Positions 9,254 through 18,891 are shown, counted from the stretch's first letter. The stretch is 64,000 nt of DNA from Candidatus Tanganyikabacteria bacterium (GCA_016867265.1 VGJW01000021.1:1-64000); one strand, 5' to 3'. Notes: a model not told the origin generated them from the letters alone. Translations and numbers: made by a program.

Positions 9254-10303
9254 TCAGGGCACGACCTTGACGCTTTGCGTGGCAAACAAAGTTCCTGCCC
9301 TGGCCATGACGTGGAAGTCGCCCGGTGTCGAGGCTCTCTGGATATTGCCGTTTACGACATTGAGCGGCGGTGGGCCGTGGCTGATGCCGTGATTGTTGTG
9401 GTCGGTGCCCGATCCGCCAGCACCGGATGCCGTCTCCCAGAGGGACGGGAAGCTCGTGTAGGACCGATTCTCCGCGTCGTATCCGAGGAGCGGGATGACG
9501 ATGTCCGATGTCCCTTGCTTGACTTCGATGGGCCCAGTCGCGATCTCGATTCGGGTCAGCTTGGCCAGGTCTGTCAAGGACTGGGCCTGGCGTTCGCCCA
9601 CGCGAACGATGATCTTGTCGCGCGTCGCCTCATTGGGCATCTCGAAGAAGAAGCCGTTGTTGGTGAACTTGAGAATCTTGCTCGACGCAATCTCGATGCC
9701 GCCCACGAAGACCGTGAACGTGACGGTGTCGTCGGTCGGGAAACCGGTACCCTTGACCTCGATTTGCTGGCCTTGGGCCGCTGCCAAATAGCTGACACTG
9801 GCGACTGATGGTGGGTCGAGGGGCTTGGGGGTCGGCGAGGCCGCAACCGGAAAGACCAAGCTTACGGAACCGACGGTTCCGGACTCGAGCGAGACATTCT
9901 TGGCCACCGTGGCGAGAACGAGGCCATCGTTGCGCAGGGCGGTCGCCGTGACCGTCACGGTGCCGGCAGGTATCCGGTCCATCTGCGCGCTCGTGCCGAA
10001 CTGTGCTTCCACTTCCTTGTCGAAGCCATCACGGGCCTGCACGCGGAAACGGATGGCTGCGGTCGTGGCGGGGATGGCGGCAACTTGCCGTGCTGGCCAC
10101 TTGATTCGAAACATCAGTGCAGCCGTGCCGGCGGGTTGCGCAGTTGTGGCGACGGCAGGGGTTACGGCCAGGTCGAGGCCATCGCCAACGGCGGGTACCC
10201 TGTCGGCAGCGGGCCTGTCCGCGACGGGCGGTTGCACCACGGCGCACGCCGACACGGCGAGGACTCCGCCCAGCAGGAAAGAATGCCAGTGGGTGCGGGA
10301 CAT
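9254..10303 (-). CDS. TIG-domain lipoprotein
   Basis: Protein of 349 aa. ATG 10303 overlaps the TGA of the upstream gene by one base (TGATG) and has GGAGG-like boxes just before it, which indicates translational coupling. The signal peptide ends in the lipobox VSAC. Residues about 30-165 resemble a beta-rich, fibronectin-like region (IPAGTVTVTATALRNDG). Residues about 168-255 form a TIG/IPT domain (PSVASVSYLAAAQG, VKGTGFPTDDTVTF). The C-terminal 90 residues include a Gly/His-rich loop (TDHNNHGISHG) that could bind metal, which is speculative. It lacks both the recurring N-terminal module and a propeller. Confidence 0.85.
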   Translation of the reverse strand: MSRTHWHSFLLGGVLAVSACAVVQPPVADRPAADRVPAVGDGLDLAVTPAVATTAQPAGTAALMFRIKWPARQVAAIPATTAAIRFRVQARDGFDKEVEAQFGTSAQMDRIPAGTVTVTATALRNDGLVLATVAKNVSLESGTVGSVSLVFPVAASPTPKPLDPPSVASVSYLAAAQGQQIEVKGTGFPTDDTVTFTVFVGGIEIASSKILKFTNNGFFFEMPNEATRDKIIVRVGERQAQSLTDLAKLTRIEIATGPIEVKQGTSDIVIPLLGYDAENRSYTSFPSLWETASGAGGSGTDHNNHGISHGPPPLNVVNGNIQRASTPGDFHVMARAGTLFATQSVKVVP

Positions 10304-11001
10304 CACTCCACCTCCATGTTCAGCGATCCGACAGCTTCGATGGCGATGGGGACCAAGGAGAAGGTCGACTCGTCCGGTGCAATAATCTTGACGTTGCCCG
10401 TTCCCTCGGACTTGGCCGTGACGGTGCCAGAGGTACTGACCACGGCGATGTTGGCCGGTTCCACCGAGAACTTGGCGTTGACCACCATCGAACCGCGGTT
10501 CGTCAGCCATTCGAAATCAAGGGCTTCGAAAGACTTGATCCCGGGGGCGGGCGTCCCGGACGTGGGGGGCACCGTCAACTTGATGGGCGTCACGTTGCGA
10601 ACCGTGAGCGCCACATACTTCAGCGGCGGTGCCGTGGGTAAGGGTTCGGGTGTCGGTGTGGGAGCTTCGGTGACGGTCGGTTCGGGTACCGTGCCGCCTC
10701 CGGTGCCGCCGGTGTTGGTGCCACCCCCCGTGTTGGTCCCGCCGCCCGTGTTGGTGCCGCCTCCTGGATTGGTGGGCGCGGGCGTGGGCGTGACTTCCGT
10801 TTCGACCTTGCCCGCGGCCTGGTTGGGGGCGTTGGTCGGCGTGGTCGTCGCACGGGCTGGCGTGGGTGCGACCTTGCGCGTCGTGGTCCCCGTGGTGAGG
10901 GGAGCAACAGTGGCGGTGCCGGCGCAAGCGACAAGGCCTCCAAGGGTGGCAGCAAGCACGGCGCTCAGGCGTGTCCGCCTGAGTGGAGTGGTCCAGGGCA
11001 T
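10303..11001 (-). CDS. Pro/Thr/Gly-rich lipoprotein with C-terminal Ig-like (BIG2-type) domain
   Basis: Protein of 232 aa starting at ATG 11001, with lipobox LVAC near residue 26. Residues about 30-110 are a low-complexity linker rich in Pro and Thr, containing repeats of GGGTNT and then PTPTPEP. Such linkers usually hold a domain away from the cell surface. Residues about 120-230 look like a BIG2-type bacterial Ig domain (WLTNRGSMVVNAKFSV, VSTSGTVTAKSEGTGNVKI). The stop overlaps the next start by one base, and the upstream TIG gene ends 30 nt before, so this is an internal gene of an operon. The binding partner is unknown. Confidence 0.85.
   Translation of the reverse strand: MPWTTPLRRTRLSAVLAATLGGLVACAGTATVAPLTTGTTTRKVAPTPARATTTPTNAPNQAAGKVETEVTPTPAPTNPGGGTNTGGGTNTGGGTNTGGTGGGTVPEPTVTEAPTPTPEPLPTAPPLKYVALTVRNVTPIKLTVPPTSGTPAPGIKSFEALDFEWLTNRGSMVVNAKFSVEPANIAVVSTSGTVTAKSEGTGNVKIIAPDESTFSLVPIAIEAVGSLNMEVE
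10706..10774. repeat. 18-bp tandem repeats encoding GGGTNT units
   Basis: About four imperfect 18-bp units lie within the linker of the Pro/Thr/Gly-rich lipoprotein, each containing GTGTTGGT or a close variant on the plus strand. The length fits in-frame expansion or contraction of the linker by slippage. Confidence 0.7.
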
Positions 11002-11030
11002 CCGGATTGACCTCGCTGGGTGACGGGGAT

Positions 11031-12014
11031 TCAGAAGGACGTGCCGGGCAGCGAGCCCGAAACCTTGGGGACGACGTCGCAATTGACCACGGCCTTGCCG
11101 AGTAAGTTTGTGACGCTGAGCAGGCCTGAGGCGGCATTCGAGGGCAGCACGACCTCGATGCGGTTGCTGGCAAAGCTTTGGATGGGCAGGGTCACACCGT
11201 TCAGGGCGACGGTGACCCGGCCGGAACTGCTGCCGAAATCCGCGCCATTGATGACGATGCGACTGCCCGCCGTGGCAGGACTGGGGTCGAGACTTGCCAC
11301 GGATGGCGGCTTCAAGCCGGCCGAGGCCCGGAGGACCGGTCCATTGTCGTAATCGAGGGACGCGATAGGATCGATATTGTTTTCGATGATGGTCGTCACG
11401 AGCCCGAGGGCCGTATTGATGTCGGACTGGGACATGACGCCAGCGCTGATGCCAGGCGCGCCAAGGGACCCGTTCGGCAGCGTCACGACCTGGCTCATCA
11501 GGCCCAATCTCGCATTGCCACTCAGTTGCAGCAGGTCCGCCAGGATGGCAATCGTCGTCGTCAGCCTGCTGACGTCCGCCCCCGTGGGGCCCGTCAGCGA
11601 GTCGGCCAAGGTGTTGCCACTCAGCACCACCATGGTTCGGACCCGGATGGCATCGTGGCCCACCGCATTGTTGTTTAGGCCCTTGACCGCTTCGAGATAG
11701 TAGGGGGTGCTGCCCGGGACAAAGCTCTTGTCCCACGCCAACAGAAAGGCGCCACCGGAGGTGGTGAGGGTCGTCGCCTTGGTTTCGTTCGTGTCCGTAT
11801 CGATGAGGGATACGGTGGCGGCGACCGCGACCTCGGTCATCGTCGCCTGCGTGTGACGAGCGGGAGGGCCGTCGTCGAAGATCACCCGGCCACGAATGAA
11901 TCCGCCCCGGGCGGGGGCGGTCTCGGGTGTTGCGCAGCCCCACGGCGTCAGCGCAGCGACCAACAGGGCTGTTCGAGCAAGGTTCTTGCTTCTGTTGGAA
12001 GGCGGGCTCGTCAT
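11031..12014 (-). CDS. Short TIG-domain lipoprotein with the recurring N-terminal module
   Basis: Protein of 327 aa from ATG 12014. The signal peptide contains NLARTALLVAALTPWGC, a plausible though atypical lipobox (PWGC). Residues about 50-215 carry the module found in four other lipoproteins of this window (AATVSLIDTDTN, PYYLEAVKGLNNN, AIRVRTMVVLSG, SRLTTTIAILADL). Residues about 230-325 form a single TIG domain (GSRIVINGADFGSSSGRVTV), and the protein ends without a propeller. It is the first gene of the leftward block and is divergent from the rightward kelch-like pair. TATACA lies 6 nt before the start codon and there is no clear Shine-Dalgarno sequence, so the mRNA could be leaderless. 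Confidence 0.85.
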   Translation of the reverse strand: MTSPPSNRSKNLARTALLVAALTPWGCATPETAPARGGFIRGRVIFDDGPPARHTQATMTEVAVAATVSLIDTDTNETKATTLTTSGGAFLLAWDKSFVPGSTPYYLEAVKGLNNNAVGHDAIRVRTMVVLSGNTLADSLTGPTGADVSRLTTTIAILADLLQLSGNARLGLMSQVVTLPNGSLGAPGISAGVMSQSDINTALGLVTTIIENNIDPIASLDYDNGPVLRASAGLKPPSVASLDPSPATAGSRIVINGADFGSSSGRVTVALNGVTLPIQSFASNRIEVVLPSNAASGLLSVTNLLGKAVVNCDVVPKVSGSLPGTSF

Positions 12015-12194
12015 GGCGCTTGTATACCCGCTTGGATTGGGTTCCTGCAGGCGGCCGCTGAAATTGGTGGTGGCCGGAACGAACGTCTCCGCGATTTTCC
12101 GTGGTGGCCGCATGACTGTGCCCTTTGGCGGGTACGAAGGCCTTGGTCGGCTTCGTCCGTGGCCGTCGTGTTGTGTCCCCCGGGAGGTCATCCC

Positions 12195-14465
12195 TTGCGC
12201 GCGAAGTCTTTCGGTCGTCCGGTCGTGGCCGCGCTGCTCAGCCTGCTCGTGGGTTGTGCGGGTGGCGGGCCGGTGGCGGGCAGCGCAGGTGCCCCGGGCC
12301 CGGCGACGGTCCTTGCAGCCGTCGGCGAAGCCCTGCCGAGCATCACCGGGTCCGTGGACCTTGAGGCGTTGTCGGCGGGTCCGTCTGCGCGTGCGGTTGC
12401 AGCCTTGCCCAGTGAAATCATCCGGGCCGCCACCTTGGTCATGATTGACCCGGAGACGAACCGAACGCTTTCGGCGACGGTGACACGTGCCGACGGGTCT
12501 TTCGATCTGGTGCCTCCGGTGGGCCTGGTTGCGGGCAACGTCTATGTCCTCGAGGCGTCAAAGGCCGTGGGTGCCATCGGGGGGGTTCAGACCAACCTTC
12601 GCGTGCGGACGATGTTGCGCATCGTTTCGGGACGTTGGACCTCGATCTCGGGTTCGGGCATCCGGATCGATCCCTTCACCACGGCCGTGGCGCTGGCCAG
12701 CCAGCAAAACCCCGATGCCGTGCCGTGGGTCCGCACCATGGGCAAGGTGCTGGTCACCAGCGAAGGCAGCATGTTCGAAGGCAGCATCGTCTACGAGGGC
12801 GTGTCCGATGCAGACCTGCTCAATCTGGTCCTGACGATTCGCAACCTGCTCGGGGCCGATCTGGATCCCGTGGCCAACATCCGGTCCTTGCGGCCCGTCA
12901 TTTCCGGCGTCTCGCGCCCCAAGGGCAGGCCGGCGGAACAACTGATCATCGAGGGTGAAGGGTTCAGCCCTTTCCCCAGTGATCTGACCGTTGCCTTCGG
13001 CAGCGTCGGAGCCACCGTGCGCTCTGCGCGCAGCAGTCGCATCGTGGTTGATGTTCCTGCAGCTACGGGCATCGTATCCCTGACTGTCAGGACACGCCTG
13101 GGCCTGTCCAACTCCATCCAGTTCACGGTCGACAACGATCCCCTCGTTGTGGTTTCCGCCGCACTCCCGGCTGCCGGTCTTCCGGACACCATCATTAATA
13201 TCGTTGGGTCCGGATTCGACGAGAACAAGGCGCTCAATGAGGTTTACTTCGGATTGATCAAGGTCGTCCCCATCACGGCCAGTCCGAATCTCTTGATTGT
13301 CAAGGTGCCGGATGGTGCTGCCACGGGGCAGCTGTTGGTCAAGTCCCCGCTGGGAACCAGCAATCCTCTTTATTTTCAGGTGCCCTACAGGATCGATGCC
13401 TGCCCAACCTCGGGCATGCCGAAAACCGTCATATCCATCCGGGGTGCATTTCCGTCAGCACGGGGCACTGTTTCCTTCAATGGAACCAACGGTTCCCTCA
13501 TTTCGTGGGCCAAAGGACTGATCACAGTGTCTGTGCCTAATGGTTTCACCGAGGGCCCTATCAAGATTACTTCGGGCGCCGTGGTCATCGACGGACCCTC
13601 CTTCAAGTTGAAACAGGGCAATCTTGGCGCTTGGACCATGGTGCCCGGAACTTCTCGTGACCTCAGCTCGTATCACACCAGCTGGCAGTTGGATGAGGCT
13701 GCGTACCTCAAGCCGACTTGGAGCGGAAATGTTCAACGCGTCGCTTATGATGCGAACGGAGGAGTGGCCGGCGTCACGGACGTAGGCAGTCTCGGTCTAC
13801 CGGGCAACCACTATATGAAGGGGGGGGTGGTCATCGGCAGTTGGGCTTACTTCTTCAACTCAGGTCAATCTAGTTATCCCAATTACGCATACAGAGCGCC
13901 CGTATCCAATGGCGTCATCGGCAATTTCAGCCAGTTCCAGACACCGCCTACCTACTATTGGACCCAGGCTGAGGCCGTCGATGGTCGGATCTATCTCTTC
14001 GACTCAATCTACGGCCGCGACCTGTGGGCCACCATCAACAATGACGGCACGTACGGGGGGTGGTCTGGCGTCAATCTGGGTGCCGGAGACTACCGTCACG
14101 GAACCTTGGTGCGGGTGGGCAACTGGATGTATCGCATTGGCGGGCAGAACTACTCGAGCAGCGTCGCGCGGGCACCGGTCGGCAATGGGGGCGCCGTGGG
14201 CGGTTTCTCGAGCTATGGCTCCCTTCCCGACAACTTCTACGGGGCCTCCGCGGTCGTCGTGGGCAAGTATCTGTACGCCATGGCGTCCCAGGCGAACAGT
14301 TGGTACCGGTCTGAAATCGACGGGAATGGCAATCTCGGTGGCTGGGTCCGGCAAGCCGGTGGGATGCCCAACACCGAATACCACTCCGACAGGTCTTGGG
14401 TGAAGGGCGACTATGTCTACTACCTCAGCCGCTACGGTCTGGCTCAGAACCAGATCATCGACTGA
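12195..14465 (+). CDS. Three-TIG kelch-like propeller lipoprotein
   Basis: Protein of 756 aa. TTG 12195 is preferred because GGGAGG lies 7 nt before it and the lipoprotein signal (RPVVAALLSLLVGC) begins directly there. The open frame upstream is not signal-like. Residues about 45-215 hold the recurring module (ATLVMIDPETN, VYVLEASKAV, NLRVRTMLRIVSG). TIG domains follow at about 235-312, 318-395 and 399-472. Residues about 476-755 form a kelch/galactose-oxidase-like propeller of Gly/Trp/Tyr-rich blades (GSWAYFFNSGQ, GRIYLFDS, GNWMYRIGGQ, GKYLYAMAS). No galactose-oxidase copper site can be identified. Its length equals that of its downstream paralogue. Confidence 0.9.
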   Translation: MRAKSFGRPVVAALLSLLVGCAGGGPVAGSAGAPGPATVLAAVGEALPSITGSVDLEALSAGPSARAVAALPSEIIRAATLVMIDPETNRTLSATVTRADGSFDLVPPVGLVAGNVYVLEASKAVGAIGGVQTNLRVRTMLRIVSGRWTSISGSGIRIDPFTTAVALASQQNPDAVPWVRTMGKVLVTSEGSMFEGSIVYEGVSDADLLNLVLTIRNLLGADLDPVANIRSLRPVISGVSRPKGRPAEQLIIEGEGFSPFPSDLTVAFGSVGATVRSARSSRIVVDVPAATGIVSLTVRTRLGLSNSIQFTVDNDPLVVVSAALPAAGLPDTIINIVGSGFDENKALNEVYFGLIKVVPITASPNLLIVKVPDGAATGQLLVKSPLGTSNPLYFQVPYRIDACPTSGMPKTVISIRGAFPSARGTVSFNGTNGSLISWAKGLITVSVPNGFTEGPIKITSGAVVIDGPSFKLKQGNLGAWTMVPGTSRDLSSYHTSWQLDEAAYLKPTWSGNVQRVAYDANGGVAGVTDVGSLGLPGNHYMKGGVVIGSWAYFFNSGQSSYPNYAYRAPVSNGVIGNFSQFQTPPTYYWTQAEAVDGRIYLFDSIYGRDLWATINNDGTYGGWSGVNLGAGDYRHGTLVRVGNWMYRIGGQNYSSSVARAPVGNGGAVGGFSSYGSLPDNFYGASAVVVGKYLYAMASQANSWYRSEIDGNGNLGGWVRQAGGMPNTEYHSDRSWVKGDYVYYLSRYGLAQNQIID

Positions 14466-14478
14466 CAGGAGCGTGAAC

Positions 14479-16749
14479 GTGAAGTTCTTCAGGCCGTTGG
14501 CGCTGTTGGTCGCGATGGCGTCGGCCTTGGGTGGGTGTCGTCAGGACGGTACGGCGCCGCCGGTTTCCCTGGGTCGTGCAGAGACATCGGCGAATGCCGA
14601 AGCAGTCCTGCCGGCGCTCGAGGGTCGGATGGTCTGGCCCGACCGCCAGGGTCAGAACACCTCGGATGCCCTGCGCGGAGCCACCATCGCCTTGGTTGAC
14701 CCCGATTCGAACTACACGCTTTCCGCGACCGGCCTGAAGGCTGACGGTACCTTTACGCTGCCCGTGCCCGTCGGGCTTTCGACCAGCACGGTCTACATCC
14801 TTGAGGGCGTCAAGGGCTACCGCCAGGGTCAGCCAGGTGGCGAAATCTCGCGTCTTCGGACGTTGGTCCGCTACTCGGGTTCCGGCTGGGCCTCCGTCTC
14901 GGGGGCGAACTTGATCCTCGACGGCCTGACGACCGCCGTCACCCAGATCGTCCTTCTGTATCCCGCTGATCTCGCGCGTGCCGATGCGCTCTCCAAGGTG
15001 ATGCAGACCTCGGGTGGCACGGTCCTGAATGCCAATCCCGCTCTCGCCAACCACCCTGACTCCGAAATCTTGCTTACGGCCCAGCTTGTTCGCCAAGCCC
15101 TTGCGGCAGACAAGGACCCCATCGCCATCGTGGATGCCTCGCGCATCATGCTGCTCAGTCTCAGCGCGACGCGGCTGACGCCCGGTGATCTGGTTGCTAT
15201 CCGCGGCCGTGGCTTCGGTCCTACGCCCGCGACCAACATCGTGCTGTTTGGTTCCGCCACGGCCAGCGTGGCTACCGTCGTGCCCGGCCTTCTGCATGCC
15301 ATCGTCCCCAGCGACATCCGAGGAACGTTCCAACTGCAGGTTCGTTCGGCGCTGGGACTCTCGGCTGCCTTGCCCGTTTTTGTAGATGGCCCGGCGCCGA
15401 TCCAACTCAACAGTATCCAGCCGCCCGTCGGCCTGCCGGGTCATACGCTGACGCTGACCGGACGCGGCTTTGCCACGACGGCATCGGCGAACGAGGTCTA
15501 CTTCGGACTCATCAAAGTGACGCCGCTGCAAGCCAGTGCCAACAGCTTGGTTGTCAAGGTTCCCAGTGGGCAGCTGTCTTGCAATGTGGCCGTGCGCGTC
15601 AATGGCGTCACGAGCAATCCCTTCTGGTTCGAGATTCCCTACCGCATCAACTCGGCTCCCGAGACCGGCATGGCGGGGCAGACCGTCATGGTCAAGGGAG
15701 TCTTCCCGCCTGTGCGCAACAACTCGTCTGCAGTGGCTTTCAACGGCACGAACGGTCGGCTGGTCTCATGGAGCGATACGGAAATTCGCGTTGTCGTTCC
15801 TTTCGGGGTGACGCGTGGCGCCATCACCGTCAAATTCGACGGCGTCACGCTGAACGGTCCCGAATTTGCCCCCAAGGCCGGTAACCTTAGCGGTTGGAGC
15901 TTGGTCAACGGGACCTACCAGAATTACAATGCCTACTACACGGGCTTCATGGGTGAGAACGCCTTGTTCCTGCGCGGCTACAGTTCCGGCTACAACCACT
16001 ACCGGGTCCGTTTCAGCGACAGTGGCGAGGTGGCGGGCGTCGATTCGTGGCCCAGCCTGAACAACATGCCGTATGCCCACTACTTCAAGGGCGGCATCCT
16101 GCTCGGTAATTGGATGTATTGGTTCAATGATGGCACCGACTATGCCACCGTCTACCGTGCGGCCTATGACCGCTCCAACGACAATCTGGGCCAGTTCAGC
16201 TACTACCAACGCATGCCCACGTCAGGTTACAATCTGGCGGTTCAGGTCGATGGCCGGGTCTATGTCTACGACATGTCGTCAGCTTGGACCGCCAAGCGGT
16301 ATGCGACGGTCGAGAATGACGGATCGCTGAGCGGCTGGGTCAACCAGAGGGACAACTGGGGCAACTACCGCTATGCCGACATCATCCGCGTGGGCAGCTA
16401 CCTGTATCGCTTCGGCGGAGAGGGAGACCCGTCGGGATGTTCCCGCGCACCCATCGGCAATGACGGCACCGTCGGCAACTTCGCCTACTACCGGGGCATG
16501 CCGAACGGCAACTACAACGGTGCATCGGCGGCCCTCGTCGGGAACTATGTCTACGTCATCGGTACCAACCACAACGGCGTCTGGTGCCGGGCGACGGTCA
16601 GTGGCCAGGGCGATCTGGGCGGCTGGGAGAACATGTCCGGCAGTACGGCACCGAACGCCTACAACCATGCCGACCGCTTCTACGTGAAGGGTGAGTATGC
16701 CTACTTCTTCAACTACTACGGGCTCTACCAGTCGCGCGTCCTGAACTAG
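14479..16749 (+). CDS. Three-TIG kelch-like propeller lipoprotein, tandem paralogue
   Basis: Protein of 756 aa. GTG 14479 has an AGGAG box 7 nt upstream and lies 13 nt after the previous stop. The signal peptide KFFRPLALLVAMASALGGC has lipobox LGGC. The architecture copies the upstream gene: recurring module (ATIALVDPDSN, VYILEGVKGYRQG, ISRLRTLVRYSG), three TIG domains sharing the peptide NEVYFGLIKV, and a Tyr/Asn/Gly-rich C-terminal propeller (GNWMYWFNDG, GRVYVYDM, GSYLYRFGGEG, GNYVYVIGTN). A strong hairpin ends the unit 18 nt after the stop. Tandem duplication is evident. The function is unknown, probably surface or envelope binding. Confidence 0.9.
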   Translation: MKFFRPLALLVAMASALGGCRQDGTAPPVSLGRAETSANAEAVLPALEGRMVWPDRQGQNTSDALRGATIALVDPDSNYTLSATGLKADGTFTLPVPVGLSTSTVYILEGVKGYRQGQPGGEISRLRTLVRYSGSGWASVSGANLILDGLTTAVTQIVLLYPADLARADALSKVMQTSGGTVLNANPALANHPDSEILLTAQLVRQALAADKDPIAIVDASRIMLLSLSATRLTPGDLVAIRGRGFGPTPATNIVLFGSATASVATVVPGLLHAIVPSDIRGTFQLQVRSALGLSAALPVFVDGPAPIQLNSIQPPVGLPGHTLTLTGRGFATTASANEVYFGLIKVTPLQASANSLVVKVPSGQLSCNVAVRVNGVTSNPFWFEIPYRINSAPETGMAGQTVMVKGVFPPVRNNSSAVAFNGTNGRLVSWSDTEIRVVVPFGVTRGAITVKFDGVTLNGPEFAPKAGNLSGWSLVNGTYQNYNAYYTGFMGENALFLRGYSSGYNHYRVRFSDSGEVAGVDSWPSLNNMPYAHYFKGGILLGNWMYWFNDGTDYATVYRAAYDRSNDNLGQFSYYQRMPTSGYNLAVQVDGRVYVYDMSSAWTAKRYATVENDGSLSGWVNQRDNWGNYRYADIIRVGSYLYRFGGEGDPSGCSRAPIGNDGTVGNFAYYRGMPNGNYNGASAALVGNYVYVIGTNHNGVWCRATVSGQGDLGGWENMSGSTAPNAYNHADRFYVKGEYAYFFNYYGLYQSRVLN

Positions 16750-16766
16750 GCCAAGGCCCAGGCGTC

Positions 16767-16823
16767 GTCATCACCTGCCCCGCTGCTGAGTGGGGCGGGT
16801 GATGACAGATTGTTTTGCTTTTG
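16767..16823 (+). terminator. Intrinsic terminator after the kelch-like lipoprotein pair
   Basis: 18-bp stem with two wobble pairs (16767-16784 with 16789-16806) and the tetraloop GCTG, followed by a T-rich tail (TTGTTTTGCTTTTG) up to 16823. This is a convincing rho-independent terminator. Confidence 0.88.
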
Positions 16824-16836
16824 TTAAAGTGGCGTC

Positions 16837-18891
16837 ATGCTCTCGTCGGTTACCCGTTTTCTTGTCCTGATGTCCTTGGTGGCGTGTGGCCGCTTGCCAG
16901 CCCTGGCGCCGGGTGAAGCAGGGCAGGATGCCATACGCGGTGCAGGTCTCGACCTGTCCGGGCCGTCGTCGGCCATGTTTGGCGATTGCCCCAACTTTTC
17001 CCAAGTCGCCAACGGGGATGTCATGGCCGTCGTTTCCCGGGAATTCGGCAGGCTGTCGTCGCTTGGCGGGCTCATCGCCTGGCACGCGCCCAACCTTGCG
17101 GAGAATCGCCTGCGCCTGCTGACCGTGGGCTTGCACGACGGGACGCGGCATCGTTGGGCAGAGTCGTGGAAGCTGGTCGGTCAGCGCGTCTTGCCCGACA
17201 CCGGCATCGTCGAGACGCGGCTGCAGCACCCTGAGTTGCCGCTCGCGCTCGAACTCTCGGACGTGGCCCATCGCCGCTTGCCCGGCGTGGTGCGTCGCGT
17301 CCGACTGATTCATGCGGGCAACCGTCCGCTCGGTGGCCTGCGGCTCACCGTTTTCGGACACGTCACGCTGGACCGTACGGGCAAGGGTGATGCCCTGCTC
17401 GTCGATACGGACCGACGTCGTCTCGTGCAGACGAACCCTGCGGAAGAGGTGGCTGCTGTCATCGGCGTCGACCAACCCGTCACGGGATGGCAGGCCGGTC
17501 GGTCGCTGCTCAGGGTCGGCTCGGGCGAGGATGCGTGGTTCGATGCCGACGACGGGCGCCTCAAGGGGGCGACCAGAGTCGCCGGCGTTGGCGCCAACGG
17601 TGCCTTGCAGGTCCAGGTACCGGTACTCGAGGCCGGTGCGCGTTGGGATCTGCAGGTGGCCATGGCGACCGCGCCCGATGCTCCGCGCAGCCAAGCCGTG
17701 GTCGATCGTCTGCTGCAGGAGGGTCACGCAGCCCTGATGGCCGCTGATGCCGCGTGGTGGAAGAACTGGCTGGATCAGTCGGTCCTGCCCGCAGGTCTGG
17801 ACCCGCGCGAGGCCGCTGTTGTCCGCAGGGCTCTCGTCGTCCTGCACCAGTTGCAATCGTCGACCGGAGGCGTGCTTGCATCGCCATCGGCCTTGAGTCC
17901 GGCGTACAAGTATGTCTGGCTGCAGGACGCGGCCTTTGATGCACGGGCCCTGATGGTGTCGGGCCACCGCGAGCAGGCGGCAGCCATCCTGCGTTTCCTT
18001 GCTCGGGTCCAGAAGCCGGACGGGGATTGGTGGGTCACCTACTTCTCGGATGGACGACCCAACCCGCTCTGGGAACACGGCACCGAATTCATGGGCGCTC
18101 ACTTCGTGACCACCGCGGGTGCTTACTTGGCGACTTACGGTGTCGACGAGACCGTCCGGGCAATCTGGCCTGCCGTGGCGCGGGCTGCGGCTTTCATGGA
18201 GCGGCAGATGACGCCATCCGGCATTCTGGTGCCTTGCAAGGACCTCTGGGAGACGTTCACGGACAAGTCCTGGACCTATACCAACGCGTCGTTCGTCGGA
18301 GGGCTCGAGGACGCGGCCCGGATGGGACAGGCCCTTGGCATGCAAGCCGAGACGCGCTCCTTTGCCCGCTCTGCGGCGGATCTGCGGCGGGATATCCTGG
18401 CGAAGATGGTCGTCGCCGAGGGTGGCTGGCTGGGCAAGGGCCTCAAGCCTGGTGCCGCTGCTCCTGACCCCGTGATCGACGCCTCGGTCGTCGGGGCTGG
18501 CTGGCCCTATGGACTGGTGCCGCTCGACCACCCCGTCATGACGGCGACGTTGGCGCGCGTCGAGACTCGCCTGACGGTACCTGGCGGGGGCATTCGCCGG
18601 TACGAGGGTGACGGCTGGTACGGCGGCCAAGGCTGGCCCGAGCTTCAGGACTGGATGGCCATCAGCCGGGCCGCCCGAGGGGAGCGTGCCTCAGCGCTGG
18701 CCCATCACGCGACCAATACCGAGCGGGCCTGGACGACGGGCAGCTTGCAGATCGGTGAAGTGTTCGATGCCAATCGTCGGGTCTTCCCCAGCGCCTTCCC
18801 CCTGGGCTGGGCCATGGCCAAGTACGTCCTGGCCAGCCATGCCCTGCATGGCCCCGCCCACCCCGTTCTGCCGGCCCGTCCAGGCCGCTAG
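16837..18891 (+). CDS. GH15-type glucoamylase-like lipoprotein
   Basis: Protein of 684 aa. The signal peptide RFLVLMSLVAC gives a lipobox (LVAC), so the enzyme is probably anchored to an envelope membrane. Residues about 45-285 form an all-beta N-terminal domain like that of bacterial GH15 enzymes. From about 310 on lies an alpha-toroid catalytic domain with YVWLQDAAFDARAL near 358, DLWETF with candidate acid Glu472, WTYTNASFVGGLEDAARM, and GSLQIGEVFD with candidate base Glu641. The expected activity is exo-hydrolysis of alpha-1,4-glucans or a related alpha-glucoside. It sits alone after a terminator. A GH13 lipoprotein lies 26 kb away. The assignment to GH15 is solid, but the exact substrate is not. 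Confidence 0.85.
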   Translation: MLSSVTRFLVLMSLVACGRLPALAPGEAGQDAIRGAGLDLSGPSSAMFGDCPNFSQVANGDVMAVVSREFGRLSSLGGLIAWHAPNLAENRLRLLTVGLHDGTRHRWAESWKLVGQRVLPDTGIVETRLQHPELPLALELSDVAHRRLPGVVRRVRLIHAGNRPLGGLRLTVFGHVTLDRTGKGDALLVDTDRRRLVQTNPAEEVAAVIGVDQPVTGWQAGRSLLRVGSGEDAWFDADDGRLKGATRVAGVGANGALQVQVPVLEAGARWDLQVAMATAPDAPRSQAVVDRLLQEGHAALMAADAAWWKNWLDQSVLPAGLDPREAAVVRRALVVLHQLQSSTGGVLASPSALSPAYKYVWLQDAAFDARALMVSGHREQAAAILRFLARVQKPDGDWWVTYFSDGRPNPLWEHGTEFMGAHFVTTAGAYLATYGVDETVRAIWPAVARAAAFMERQMTPSGILVPCKDLWETFTDKSWTYTNASFVGGLEDAARMGQALGMQAETRSFARSAADLRRDILAKMVVAEGGWLGKGLKPGAAAPDPVIDASVVGAGWPYGLVPLDHPVMTATLARVETRLTVPGGGIRRYEGDGWYGGQGWPELQDWMAISRAARGERASALAHHATNTERAWTTGSLQIGEVFDANRRVFPSAFPLGWAMAKYVLASHALHGPAHPVLPARPGR

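Noticed and set aside
10706-10774. Short tandem repeats as a CRISPR array
   Set aside because: The units are contiguous, 18 bp, without spacers, and encode a protein linker. The same holds for 37075-37110.
16771-18630. 619-codon minus-strand frame opposite the GH15 gene
   Set aside because: Low-complexity Arg/Gly/His composition, no ribosome site, and the plus strand carries a coherent glycoside hydrolase.
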